NCBI RefSeq assembly: GCF_031755915.1
Contig: NC_083380.1
Coordinates: 11,780,001 to 11,844,000, forward strand
Direction: 5' to 3'
Origin: Ziziphus jujuba
Lineage: Eukaryota > Streptophyta > Magnoliopsida > Rosales > Rhamnaceae
DNA length: 64,000 nt
Shown: positions 24,117-35,239 of the stretch, piece by piece
How positions within the stretch are numbered: the first letter of the stretch is position 1
Layout: every line of letters begins with the position of its first letter
The notes under the pieces: model-generated
The model's input: only the letters and a program-made list of their open reading frames with translations
Told to the model about the DNA's origin: nothing
Database searches by the model: none
Position numbers and translations under genes: made by a program

Positions 24117-24544
24117 TGTGAAGTCCAGCCGCACCAACCACAGCCGTACCAACTACAGTCATCATTTTTGACAAATGGATATTGCTGCACCAAATTCCAA
24201 ATTGATCAACAATTGTGGGCTAAGCTGTTGAAGATTATGGCTTTGTAAGCCTATAAATAGGCTCCTTCCCGTTGCATGCAAACCAAGCCAAGAGAGCATC
24301 AATATTATCCCAAATGAGGAATATTGAGAGAAAAACCTCTGAGAGAGAGTGTTTAAGTTCCAAAGAGAGCTTGAGAGAAGAGTGAGCAATTCCAGAGAGA
24401 ATTGGAGAGTGCAGGAAGAGATTCCACGTGAGAATCCAAGAGAGAAGTTTTTGTATTTTTGTATTCTATTTCTAAGAGATTAATAAAATTCTTTTTATTT
24501 TTCTTCTCATATTTCTTCTCTAAAGTGGTCAGAGAACCACAACA
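24117..24544 (+). mobile_element. Solo LTR (428 bp) in the psiTNL2 leader intron
   Basis: Begins tgtgaagtcc and ends accacaaca (TG...CA termini). It is flanked by a perfect 5-bp duplication tactt at 24112-24116 and 24545-24549. TNL1 has the empty site (atatatacttgtgg). An internal TATA box (ctataaatag) and a downstream aataaaat poly-A-type signal near 24482 are as expected of an LTR. No internal domain or second LTR is present. The family is not identified. Confidence 0.9.
24251..24260 (+). promoter_or_regulatory. TATA box of the solo LTR
   Basis: ctataaatag, a near-ideal plant TATA box oriented toward psiTNL2, 310-320 bp before its ATG and 135 bp into the LTR. It could provide transcription now that the ancestral TNL promoter is gone. 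Activity is inferred. Confidence 0.5.
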
Positions 24545-25220
24545 TACTTGTGGATGTGCAGGGTTACAAACATGGCTTCTTCTTCTTCTTCTTCTCCTGC
24601 TCAAGAAAAGCATGATGTGTTTCTAAGTTTCAGAGGTGAGGACACCCGTTTTGGTTTTACTAGCAATCTCTTTCATGCTTTGCGTGGAAAGAGTATCCAA
24701 GCCTACATGGATGATCAAGAGCTTGAAAGTGGCCACGAAATCTCACCACAACTTATGAAAGCGATTCAGGAATCTAAGATTTGCATCATAGTTTTGTCCC
24801 AAAATTTTGCATCATCGACATGGTGTTTGAATGAATTGGTGCACATACTTGAATGCAAAGGAAATGAGAATGTTATACCGATTTTTTATAACATAGATCC
24901 ATGCATTGTACGGAAACAATCGAAAAGTTATGCAGAAGCATTTGCGGAACATGAACAACGCTTTAAGGACAAACCGGAAGAGGTGAAGCAGTGGAGGGCT
25001 GCTCTAACAAAATTGGCTAATATGTGCGGTTATGATTCAAAGAATTTCAGGTAACATTCAATCTTACTAATTAATCATATATACAAAATAATTAATTATA
25101 TTTTCGCTAGAGTGATTAATTAACAATATATTTTTTTATTTGATAATTAACAATGTTTACTTATATATATGTATATATATATATATATATTTTTATCATC
25201 AATAATTTTATAAATAATCA

Positions 25221-25624
25221 TGCTACAAGAAGTTTAGGCCATAGTGCCAAAACTGTTGGCTAGAAATGTCAAATTTGTCACTGATATAAGTTAGTATTTT
25301 TTGACAAAAAAAAAATTGTCATTATAATTTGCGGTCAATAAAATCAATGTCACTAAATATTATAATGGCATGATTATAGTGACCAATACCACCGCAATTA
25401 ATGACAAAAATTGAATGGTCAAAATTTGTTTGTACCTAATTTGTGACATTCTTCGCTAAAAGTGTTTAGTGAGAAAGTTCATCACTCTTTATGACAAATA
25501 CATAGTATCAGCCACAATCTTAGTGACACAAACTTTTTAATGACAAATTCATACTTTGATGAACAATAACTTTTACATTTTGTAGTTGAGAGTTCTGTCA
25601 TTATAGATTAACCTTCTTGTAGTG
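25221..25624 (+). mobile_element. Non-autonomous CACTA-type element in psiTNL2 intron 1
   Basis: 404 bp between TCA duplications (25218-25220, 25625-25627). The 3' end cttcttgtagtg is the exact inverse of CACTACAAGAAG; the 5' end is tgctacaagaag. Orthologous to the TNL1 intron element. Confidence 0.78.
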
Positions 25625-28600
25625 TCATTTTGCTATGCTATGGATTTTATCTTACTTGCATCTTTCTATGTAAATTCTCTCATACACTAAAAAATTATAT
25701 CCATGCATGTTTTAGGTCAAATATATCTTAATTCGGATTTTTTGGCTTATCAGTTTCAAGGGCTATAAACTAATTAGTAAAAATATTGAAAATTCAGGTG
25801 GCAAATTAAGTTTAGGGTTAATTATATAATTTTCACACTTGAACTGTAACCAGTTTTGTCTTTTCCCCCTAAAAAAAAACGAAAAATTGCCCCTATTATT
25901 ATCTGTTGAGCTATATTACTACTTTAATTTTTGTCAAATCAATCCGATGGATAATTCACATTTAAATTAGTAATGAAAATTACGAGATAATGTGAGAGAG
26001 TGTACTTCCCAAAAAAAAAAAAAAAGGAAAAATGTTAAGAGAGTGGTTTATTTAGGGAAGCAAACCAAAAAATGCAATCGATTATTGGTTGTTTGGTATG
26101 AAGGATTGGACTAGATTAGACATTACCACATAAGATACCAGATACGACTATTATTTCGCCCATTTTTGGTGCAATACCCGACTAAACAAACTGTACAGGT
26201 TATATAGTAATATGTATATAAAAAAAAGTTATATCGTAATATTTTATACTTTAAAAAAATACTAATCATAAAGTAACATTTTTTTGTATTGCTATATTAT
26301 ATTTACATTATATTTATATAGGGAATATTTCATTTACACTCTTTTAGATTTGTGATAAATAAGTATTGAGTAAAGAATCACATAATCTACATATGTAACA
26401 AGTTTATTGAATATTAAAACAATCTATATTTATTTCCTTTAAATGCCTAAACTTATATCAAGAGTCCTCTGTTTCTTCTTTTCTTGTTTGTTCTTTTTTT
26501 TTTTGGGAAAAAGAGTCATCTATTTCTTTAAAAAAAAAAAAATAGAGTCCTGTCTTTCTTACAATACTTATTTGTTTCATTTCTTCAATGATAGGGATGA
26601 GCATGAGTTGGTTAAAAAAATTGCTGAATATATTTTATTGAAATTGCCCATGTACCAATTAACAAATTATGGAGACCTCATTGGAATTGAAGAGCCTTTC
26701 AAGGAAATTGAATCATTATTAAGCATTGGCAAAATGGATGTTCGCAACATAGGTATTTGGGGCATGGGGGGTATCGGTAAGACCACCCTTGCTAGCCTTG
26801 TGTTTCAAAGATTTTCATCTTCTCATTTTGATGCTTATTGCTTTCTTGAGGATATTCCAGAAGAAGCAGATAATACAAATCACTTGAGAAAAAGACTTTT
26901 TTTATGAGTTATTAGGGGATGAAAATCTTCTACGCATGAACACTCCGATTCTAGGATCAAGATCTATTCAAGATAGACTCCGCTGTAAAAAGGTTTTTAT
27001 CGTTTTAGATAATTTGAATGGGAGAAGTTCCAAATTAAATGATTTATTTGAAGGATATCAACTTGCTAATGGAAGTAGAATCATTGTCACAAGTAGAGAT
27101 AAGCAACTGCTTATGACAAAGAATTGTCAAATTTACCAGTTGAATGGTTTATATCACCGTGATGCTCTTCAGCTCTTTTGTTTCCATCCTTTTGAACCAA
27201 ATTCACTTGCAACATGTTATGAGGCTTTATTAGAAAGTGTTGCACATTATGCAAAGGGCAATCCATTAGCTCTTAAAGTCTTAGGTTCTTCCCTTAAGTA
27301 CAAAAGCGTAGAAGAATGGAAAAGTGCATTGGATAAGCTGAAAACTGATCCAGATCCTGAAATTAAAAAAGTGTTGAGAATAAGTTACGATGGATTAGGC
27401 GATAAAAGCATCCAGGGTATTTTTCTTGACATTGCATGCTTCTTTATCTATCAAGCACCTAGGGAAGAAGTAGAAAGCATATCAAACCACACTGATGCAA
27501 CAATAGGAATAAGTGTTCTCATTGATAAATCCTTAATAATTGGAAGTAAAGAAAGACTGGGAATGCATGATTTACTACGGCAAATGGCTCGGGCAATTGT
27601 TTGTGATGAAAGCAAAGATTGTGGCAATCGTAGTAGGCTCTGGAATAATAAGGATTCCTGCCATGTATTGGAAAGAAATACAGTAAGTGCTTATACATTG
27701 ATTTGTCTATATAAATATGGTTTAGTTAATAAATTATCTTTCTATATATATAGTATTCTTATCTAAAGGATGGTTTGACATCAGGGAACCTCTGCAATTG
27801 AAGGCATATTATTGGATCTGTCTCAACTCAGAAAAGATGTAAAAGTGACCCGTACGGCATTTTCAAAGATGTTCAATCTAACGGATACCCCAATGAAGAA
27901 TCCAATTTCGGAGTCAGTCTTCCTGATGGGGTTGAGCGTTTTGTTTCGGATGACCTAAAATATTTTCAGTGGGATACATACCCTTTGAAATATTTGCCAT
28001 ATTTTAATCCCGAGAATCTTGTTCAACTTATTATGCGTAGGAGCCAACTTGAACTTCTTCGGAATGAAGACCAGGTGTGCACGCTTAGTTTATATATAAA
28101 ATATATGGTGCATTAGATACATGTATATGCAGGCTTAATTTAGATACATATGTTGTATTAGAGATGTAGTACTGTTTACTTAAAAGTAAATGCATAATCT
28201 TGTTCGCTATTATTAATATTATTTTTCTTTTTGGTTGTGAGCGACAGCCACTTGAGCTGGTGAAGTTAAAGAAGATCGATCTTAGTTATTCTGAGCACCT
28301 TATGCAAATACCAAATTTGTCTCGGGCTATAAATCTCGAAGTTTTAAATCTTCAAGGTTGTAGCAGTTTGGTTCAACTTCCTTCATTTTTTCAGAATCTT
28401 GGCAAGCTTTAGTTTCTAGTTTGTATGATTGCTACAATCTGAAAGATGGCTTAGAAAATCTTCCAATCAATGTAAGAAAATTGTACCTAAGTAGGACAGC
28501 AATAAAAAGTTTGTCGGAGAGCATTTGGAAGTTGAAATATCTAGATCGGTTGGATCTTTCTCGTTGCCGAAACTTGAGAAAGTTTCCAGAAATCTCGGGC

Positions 28601-28795
28601 CGTATGGAATTCTTGGTTGAAATTAAGTTATATAGAACAGAGATTGAAGAGTTGCCGAAGTCAATTGACAATCTAACCCGTCTTGAAACTCTACATCTTG
28701 GGTCGCTTGATGGTTTTGGTGGATGCAATAAGATCATTAAGTTTCTTCCAAACAGCCTATGTAAATTATTGCATCTTCATTATTTGTACCTTAAG

Positions 28796-29566
28796 GAATG
28801 TTCATCAATTGAAGAATTGCCTCCCCTTCCACGTGGTTTGAGAGAATTGGAAATAGGAAAATTGAATATAGGAAAATGTGAGAGAATGAAATCATTACCA
28901 GAGCTTCCGTCATCTTTATATTATTTGTTTGCAGAGGAATGTTCATCACTTGAAGAATTGCCTCCCCTTCCACATGGTTTGACGAAATTGAATATAGGAA
29001 AATGTGAGAGACTGAAATCATTACCAGAGCTTCCGTCATCTTTATATCATTTGCGTGCTGAGGAATGTTCATCACTTGAAGAATTGCCTCCCCTTCCACT
29101 TGGTTTGAGAGGATTGGATATAGGAAAATGTGGGAGACTGAAATCATTACCAGAGCTTCCGTCATCTTTAGAAGAGTTGTGGGCAGAGGAATTTTCATTA
29201 CTTGAAGAATTGCCTCCCCTTCCACGTGGTTTGCTTGATTTGAATATAGGAAAATGTAAGAGACTGAAATCATTACCAGAGCTTCCGTCATCTTTATATC
29301 ATTTGTGTGCAGAGGAATGTTCATCACTTGAAGAATTGCCTCCCCTTCCACATGGTTTGGGGAAATTGAATATAGGAAAATGTGAGAGACTGAAATCATT
29401 ACCAGAGCTTCCGTCATCTTTAATTAGTTTGTCTGCAGAGGAATGTTCATCAATTGAAGAATTGCCTCCCCTTCCACGTGGTTTGAGAGAATTGGATATA
29501 GGAAAATGTGAGAGACTGAAATCATTACCAGAGCTTCCATCATCTTTAAAAGTTTTGAAAGCAAAC
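28796..29566 (+). repeat. Six 126-bp LRR super-repeats in psiTNL2 exon 4
   Basis: Same 42-codon unit as in TNL1 but only six copies plus a 15-bp excess: 771 = 6 x 126 + 15. The excess (LEIGKLNIGK at the first unit) looks like a misaligned recombination joint inside the IGK-coding segment. The variable windows here (YHLRAE, EELWAE, ISLSAE) include types absent from TNL1. Confidence 0.95.
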
Positions 29567-30546
29567 GACTGCACATCGTTGGAGACAATATCAAGCTGGG
29601 GGTATGCAACCCCACAAAAAAAATATCATGCAGATCCGGTTTTTTCGTTTGAGAACTGTATAAAACTGGATGACAACACACTCAACAACGTAATTGCTGA
29701 TCATGTGCGCCATCAAGTTTCATCTGCTGAAGATGTATGTATCTTTCTCTCTCCTTTTATTTCTACTATAATCTCTTTTTTTCTTTTTTTTTCTTTTTTA
29801 GTGATTTGGATTTTATTTCATGTCTATATATGTCCATGGTGTACAGAATGCTGGGTTTGTGTATCCAGGAGAAGAAATCCCAGAGTGGTTCAGCTATCAA
29901 ACTGGCGGTCAAGATTCAATCAATATCCATCTTCCTCCAAATTGGTTTAAACTGGGATTGAGATTTGCCATTTGCTTTGTTTATGTTGTGCTGAATGGTT
30001 ATTATGATCAACTTATCGAAGTTGAATACGAATTCAATTTCAAAGCCAACACTAGTAACGGCGGTGATGACCTTCTTTACAAGCATGGTGGTGAGCTTAC
30101 AAGATTTTTTGGAAGAATTATTGATTCAGATCATGTGTCAATTGTTACGCAACCTCACAAACGCGGAGGATTCTTTTGGCCTATTTCTGATGATGAATTA
30201 TTAGAAGTGTTTGGGCCAAACTGGTCCTCTATCTGTCGCAACATCACCGAGGCTTCTTTCCGTGTATTCCACAAGGATCAGAACGGTGTGATTATGAACA
30301 TTAAAAAATTGGGGATTCACCCCCTTAACAATGGGTTTGAGGAGCCAAATGTAGACGGGGGCAGTACTTCTAAAAGAGGGTTTGATGAATGTTCTTCTAA
30401 TCAACCCAATGAATACCAACAAAACCATGACTCGCATCCTCACAATATTTCCAAGAGAATCAAGCTTATGGGACAATATTTTTACCGTTTCTTTTTCAAA
30501 TGAATAGGTACGCAAATCATTTTACATATATATATATATATATATA

Positions 30547-30800
30547 TGTTAGAGTTAGTGACCCGAATTCTTGTTGACCTGACCCGAAAAGCTCGCGGTG
30601 CGACTCATTCGGTGAAACTAATTTTGGAGAAAAATTTGGGGTATCTCGAAATTTGGCTCACCTTTATACCAATCTTTCGATATTGAATTTGCTTCTCCCT
30701 GCCCGTGGTTTTTCCCGTCAAGGGTTTCCACGTAAATTGTGTGTTTGTTCTTCGTCTTCTTTGTTTCGTTGCTATTTGTTTTTCTCCCAATTCCGTAACA
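30547..30800 (+). repeat. Copia 5' LTR, 78 bp internal deletion
   Basis: tgttag...gtaaca. 254 bp against 332 bp for the 3' LTR. The missing 78 bp (joint near 30640) contained the only TATA-like tract of the LTR. Outside the gap I count four mismatches to the 3' LTR. Confidence 0.93.
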
Positions 30801-30802
30801 AG

Positions 30803-30814
30803 TGGTATCAGAGC
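30803..30814 (+). other. Copia primer-binding site
   Basis: TGGTATCAGAGC, complementary to the 3' end of plant initiator tRNA-Met, two bases after the LTR. Confidence 0.9.
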
Positions 30815-30851
30815 CGCGTCGATCTATTTGGGAATTTTTTTTCTTTCGATC

Positions 30852-33800
30852 ATGGCAACAAAGTTCGACATTGATAAATTTGAGCGCAACATGAGTTTCT
30901 CCATGTGGCAAGTCAAGATGAAGGCGATTTTGACACAGAACGGTCTACACAAGGCGTTGGTTGGCAAGGAGCAGATGCCGTCTTCGTGGGATGCCGAAAA
31001 GAAAGCCGAGGTTGATGAGCGTGCCCTATCCACCATTCAGCTATGCTTGTCCAATGAAGTTTTGAAGGAGGTCCTTGATCAGAAGACAACAAAGGACTTA
31101 TGGGACAAGTTGGAATCCTTGTACATCACAAAGAATCTCACAACGAAACTGATTGCGAAGCACCGTCTATACACCCTTTCTATGGTTGAAGGTACATCTA
31201 TTAAAACACACATAGATGACTTTTCTACTATTTTGTTGGATCTGGCGAACATGGACATTAAATATGATGATGAAGACCAGACCCTAATGCTACTGCGTTC
31301 CTTACCTCCATCGTATAAAAATTTTAGGGAGACTTTGATTTACAGTAATAAAACCCTAAAATTGGAGGACGTGAAAGCTTCTTTATATTTTAAGGAGTTG
31401 TTTGATAAGGAGTTGACCAGCAGTTCGGATAACAATAATTTTAGGAGTTCAGGAGGAGAGGGTTTGATTGTTAGAGGTAGAACATCATCTAGAGATCAAA
31501 ATAACAATGGTGGTAATCGGCCAAGATCGAAGTCAAGGTTCAGAAACCTTATTTGTCACTACTGTAAGAAAAAGGGGCACATCAAAACTGAATGTCGTAA
31601 GCTTCAGAATAAAAATAATGAAAAGAGTAAGGAACATGCCGAAGCCAGTGTCGCACATGAGGAAATTGAAGATGGAGATGTTTATTCAGTGATTGAGGAT
31701 AGTTCGGGAAAGCAGGGATGGATTTTGGATTCAGCCTGTTCGTTTCACATCTGTCTCCATAGGGATTGGTTCTCTTCTTATGTTCCGGTGGATAAAGGTG
31801 TTGTGCTGATGGGAGATGATCATCCTTGCTGTGTCATCGGCATTGGAACTGTAAGGGTGAAGATGCATGATGGAATTATCAGAACACTATCTGAGGTACG
31901 TCACGTTCCAGATATGTCTAAAAATTTAATTTCTTTATCTGCTTTGGACAAGTCTGGTTGTTCTTTTTCTGGTGGAGGTGGAGTTTTGAGGGTTCTGAAG
32001 GGTGCTTTGGTGGTGATGAAAGCTAGCCTGGTTGGTACATTATACAGCCTACAGGGTTCTGTGGTAATGGGGTCGGCTGCTGTTTCAGTGTCCATGTCAG
32101 ATTCGGATGTTACTCGTTTGTGGCATATGAGATTGGGCCATATGAGTGAGAAAGGTTTGGCGATGTTGAGCAAACGGAGTTTGCTTGGTGATCGGAGTAT
32201 CTCGAAGTTGGAGTTTTGTGAACATTGTGTGTTTGGGAAGCAGAAGAGAGTTAGCTTCAGTACTGGAATTCACAAAACCAAAGGTACTCTAGACTACATT
32301 CATTCAGATCTTTGGGGACCCGCACGTACTGCTTCTAAGGGTGGTGGCAGATATATGTTGACCTTCATTGATGATTTCTCCAGGAAGGTCTGGGTATATT
32401 TTTTGAAGCACAAGAATGACGTATTTGCTATCTTCAAGCAATGGAAAGCTTTGGTAGAGAAGCAGACGGAAAGAAGGGTGAAGCGCCTTCGTACAGATAA
32501 TGGATTGGAGTTCTGTGATGGTGTTTTCAATGAGTTTTGTAGAAACGAAGGGATTGTTAGACATCTCACAGTTAGAGGAACTCCGCAGCAAAATGGTGTG
32601 GCTGAGCGGATGAATAGAACTCTTATGGAGAAAGTCCGATGCATGCTGTCGAATTCTGGGTTAGCACAGGAATTTTGGGCAGAAGCAGCTGCTACAGCTT
32701 GCTACTTGGTGAATCGTTCTCCATCGGCAGCAATCGATTGCAAGACTCCTGAAGAGGTATGGTCTGGAAAACCTGCTAATTATTTAGATTTGAAGGTGTT
32801 TGGATGCCCTGCCTATGTTCATGTTAATGATGGTAAGCTTGAGCCTAGATCGAAGAAGGGCATATTTCTTGGTTACCCGCAGGGTGTAAAAGGATACAGA
32901 GTTTGGCTTCCTGATCCAAAGTCATCTAAGGTTGTGATTAGCAGGGATGTTGTGTTTGATGAGATGGCAATGCTGCATCCGAAAAAGGAGCTCGTTGTTT
33001 CAGACAGTATGCCAAAGCAGGTGGAGTTTAGGGTGGAGGAAGTAAGTACTTCACAGAATGGTTCAGTTTCAGGCCCATTTGAGACACCCACTCATGTGGA
33101 AGAAGAGAGAATTGAGGAGGTGCAGGAGCATTCGATTGCCAAGGATAGACCTCGCAGGGAGATCAAGAAGCCCTCTAGTTTAGCTGACTATGTCACTTTT
33201 GCTTGTGTTGCAGCACAGGAGATCGAGAGTCCCAGTGATCCTTGCAACTATTATGAAGCCATTTCATGTGAGGATTCTGCAAAGTGGTTAATTGCTATGC
33301 AGGAAGAGGTGGAGTCGCTTCATAAGAACCACACTTGGGAGTTGGCATTACCTCCAGAGGGTAAGAAGATTGTGGGATGCAAGTGGGTCTACAAAAAGAA
33401 AGAAGGCATTCCTGGTGTTGAAGGTGCGAGGTACAAAGCACGTCTAGTAGCGAAGGGGTATTCACAGGTACAGGGAGTTGATTTTAATGATATATTTTCC
33501 CCTGTCATTAAACATACTTCTATTCGTGCTTTGTTAGCGCTAGTTGCTATGCATGATTTAGAGTTGGAGCAACTAGATGTGAAGACCGCTTTCTTGCATG
33601 GTGAGCTTGAGGAGACAATTTATATGCAGCAACCCGAAGGTTTCGAGGTTGAAGGAAAAGAGGTTCATGTGTGTTTGTTGAAAAGGTCCTTGTATGGTTT
33701 GAAGCAATCCCCTCGTCAGTGGTACAAGCGGTTTGATGGGTTTATGGTTAGCCATGGCTATTCTAGAAGCCAATATGATAGCTGTGTGTATTTTAGGAAG

Positions 33801-34796
33801 TTGGAAGATGGCTCATTTATCTATTTGTTGCTTTATGTTGATGATATGCTGATAGTGGCCAAGAAGAAATCCGATATCAACTGATTGAAAGCAGAATTGA
33901 GTGGTGAATTTGAGATGAAAGATTTGGAAGCGGCAAAGAAGATGCTTGGTATGGAGACTGAGAGAGATAGATCTGCAGGTAAACTTTTCTTGACTCAAAG
34001 ATCTTTTGTTGAGAAAGTTCTGGAGCGTTTTGGAATGAAGAACGCTAAACCTGTAAGTACTCCATTAGCTACTCATTTTAGATTGTCTGCTGATATGTCA
34101 CCACAGTCGGATAGAGATATTGAGTATATGTCACATGTTCCTTATTCTAGTGCTGTTGGTAGTTTGATGTATGCTATGGTGTGTACCCGTCCTGACATTG
34201 CACATGCTGTTAGTGTTGTGAGCCGGTATATGGCTAATCCTGGCAAACAACACTGGCAAGCTGTCAAGTGGATTCTAAGGTACTTGAGAGGCACTACTAA
34301 CACTTGTTTAGAGTTTGGTGGAAGTAAAGAGGGTGTAAATGGATATGTTGATGCAGATTTTGCTGGGGACCTTGATAGAAGGAGGTCCACTACTGGTTAT
34401 GTATTTACTCTTGGAGATACTTCTATCAGTTGGAAGTCTGTTTTGCAAGCAACAGTTGCACTATCAACTACAGAAGCTGAATATATGGCTATAGCTGAAG
34501 CGGTGAAAGAAGCTATTTGGTTAAGGGCGTTGATAGGTGAGTTGAGCTCTGAGCAGGAGAGTACGGTCATCAATTGTGATAGTCAGAGTGCTATCTATCT
34601 CACTAAGGATCAGATGTTTCACGAGAGGACAAAACATATAGATGTTCGGTATCATTTTGTACGTGATGTTATTGCTCGTGGAGATATTGTTGTCAGCAAG
34701 GTGAGTACTCATGATAATCCTGCTGACATGATGACCAAGGCACTTCCAGTAGCCAAGTTTGAGCATTGCTTGGACTTGGTTGGTGTTTGTTGTTGA
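30852..34796 (+). CDS. Copia gag-pol polyprotein with one in-frame stop
   Basis: 1314 codons in one frame apart from TGA at 33882-33884. The chosen ATG follows the primer site and starts [13 protein letters not shown]. Order: gag (UBN2-like); CCHC knuckle [14 protein letters not shown] (235-248); aspartic protease [10 protein letters not shown] (DSA rather than the commoner DSG); GAG-pre-integrase HMRLGH...CEHC; integrase core with [16 protein letters not shown] and [15 protein letters not shown]; reverse transcriptase [20 protein letters not shown] and LYVDDM; then RNase H ([26 protein letters not shown]). The stop falls about 12 codons after YVDD and looks like CGA to TGA, a CpG-type transition. 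Length and order are normal for copia, so the element is young but probably no longer autonomous. Confidence 0.95.
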
Positions 34797-34890
34797 GCTT
34801 TGCCTTTAGGGGCTTTTGTGGAAGAGGATGGCAACTTTTATCGAAGATTGGAGTTTTTTATGTTTTTCATTCCTTATATGGAATTCGTGT

Positions 34891-34902
34891 CAAGGTGGAG
34901 AT
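34891..34902 (+). other. Copia polypurine tract
   Basis: caaggtggagat directly before the 3' LTR; primer for plus-strand synthesis, typical of plant copia elements. Confidence 0.8.
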
Positions 34903-35234
34903 TGTTAGAGTTAGTGACCCGAATTCTTGTTGACCCGACCCGAAAAGCTCGCGGTGCGACTCATTCGGTGAAACTAATTTTGGAGAAAAATTTGGGGCTC
35001 TGTTCAATTTTAGGGTTTCCTCCGTACTATATATATATATATATTGTTTGTTCGGCTGTAATTGGGGTTTTAGGGTATTTCGAAATTTGGCTCACCTTTG
35101 TACCAATCTTTCGATATTGAATTTGCTTCTCCCTGCCCGGGGTTTTTCCCGTCAAGGGTTTCCACGTAAATTGTGTGTTTGTTCTTCGTCTTCTTTGTTT
35201 CGTTGCTATTTGTTTTTCTCCCAATTCCGTAACA
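34903..35234 (+). repeat. Copia 3' LTR, full length
   Basis: tgttag...gtaaca, 332 bp, keeping the segment with the AT tract 35026-35045 (actatatatat...) that is the probable TATA region and is deleted from the 5' LTR. Confidence 0.95.
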
Positions 35235-35239
35235 ATATA

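Larger units (their letters stand above)
23878..24561 (+). other. psiTNL2 leader exon and intron fused to ATM debris
   Basis: From about tcaaaaca at 23878 the sequence matches the TNL1 leader (acagagcgttttggtatcgg...). The donor is at 23934 and the acceptor tgtgcag ends at 24561. The TNL1 promoter segment has no counterpart; ATM exon sequence is immediately upstream. The intron is enlarged by a solo LTR. Confidence 0.75.
24572..30503 (+). pseudogene. psiTNL2: TIR-NB-LRR-C-JID gene with frameshifts and stop
   Basis: Same five-exon plan as TNL1: 24572-25050, 26595-27682, 27785-28074, 28248-29734 and 29847-30503. The TIR exon is open (catalytic-type STWCLNEL kept), and P-loop, VLDNLN, GNPLAL and an MHD motif (GMHDLL) are present. 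Lesions against TNL1: one extra T in the run near 26895-26901 (seven T instead of six) shifts frame just after RKRLF; exon 3 is 25 bp shorter near 27885; and exon 4 has a TAG at 28410-28412 plus a nearby 1-bp shift. psiTNL2 keeps one LRR (GCSSLVQLPSFFQNLGKL) that TNL1 lost by a deletion of about 71 bp. Its C-terminus (NISKRIKLMG...) is probably ancestral. The TIR exon alone could still give a short protein. Confidence 0.88.
30547..35234 (+). mobile_element. Ty1/copia LTR retrotransposon
   Basis: 5' LTR, initiator-Met primer site, one gag-pol reading frame, purine tract and 3' LTR in the expected order. A perfect 5-bp duplication atata (30542-30546, 35235-35239) sits in the (AT)n tract behind psiTNL2. 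The TNL1 and TNL3 flanks have the tract without the element, so it inserted after the TNL copies separated. Integrase before reverse transcriptase marks copia. Confidence 0.97.

Noticed and set aside
20622..24572. ATM-TNL fusion as an integrated-decoy receptor
   Set aside because: The joint is in the non-coding leader of psiTNL2, the ATM exons contain stops and a shift, and no continuous frame links them to the TIR.
30803..30814. tRNA-like sequence
   Set aside because: It is a 12-base primer-binding site for initiator tRNA-Met, not a tRNA gene.
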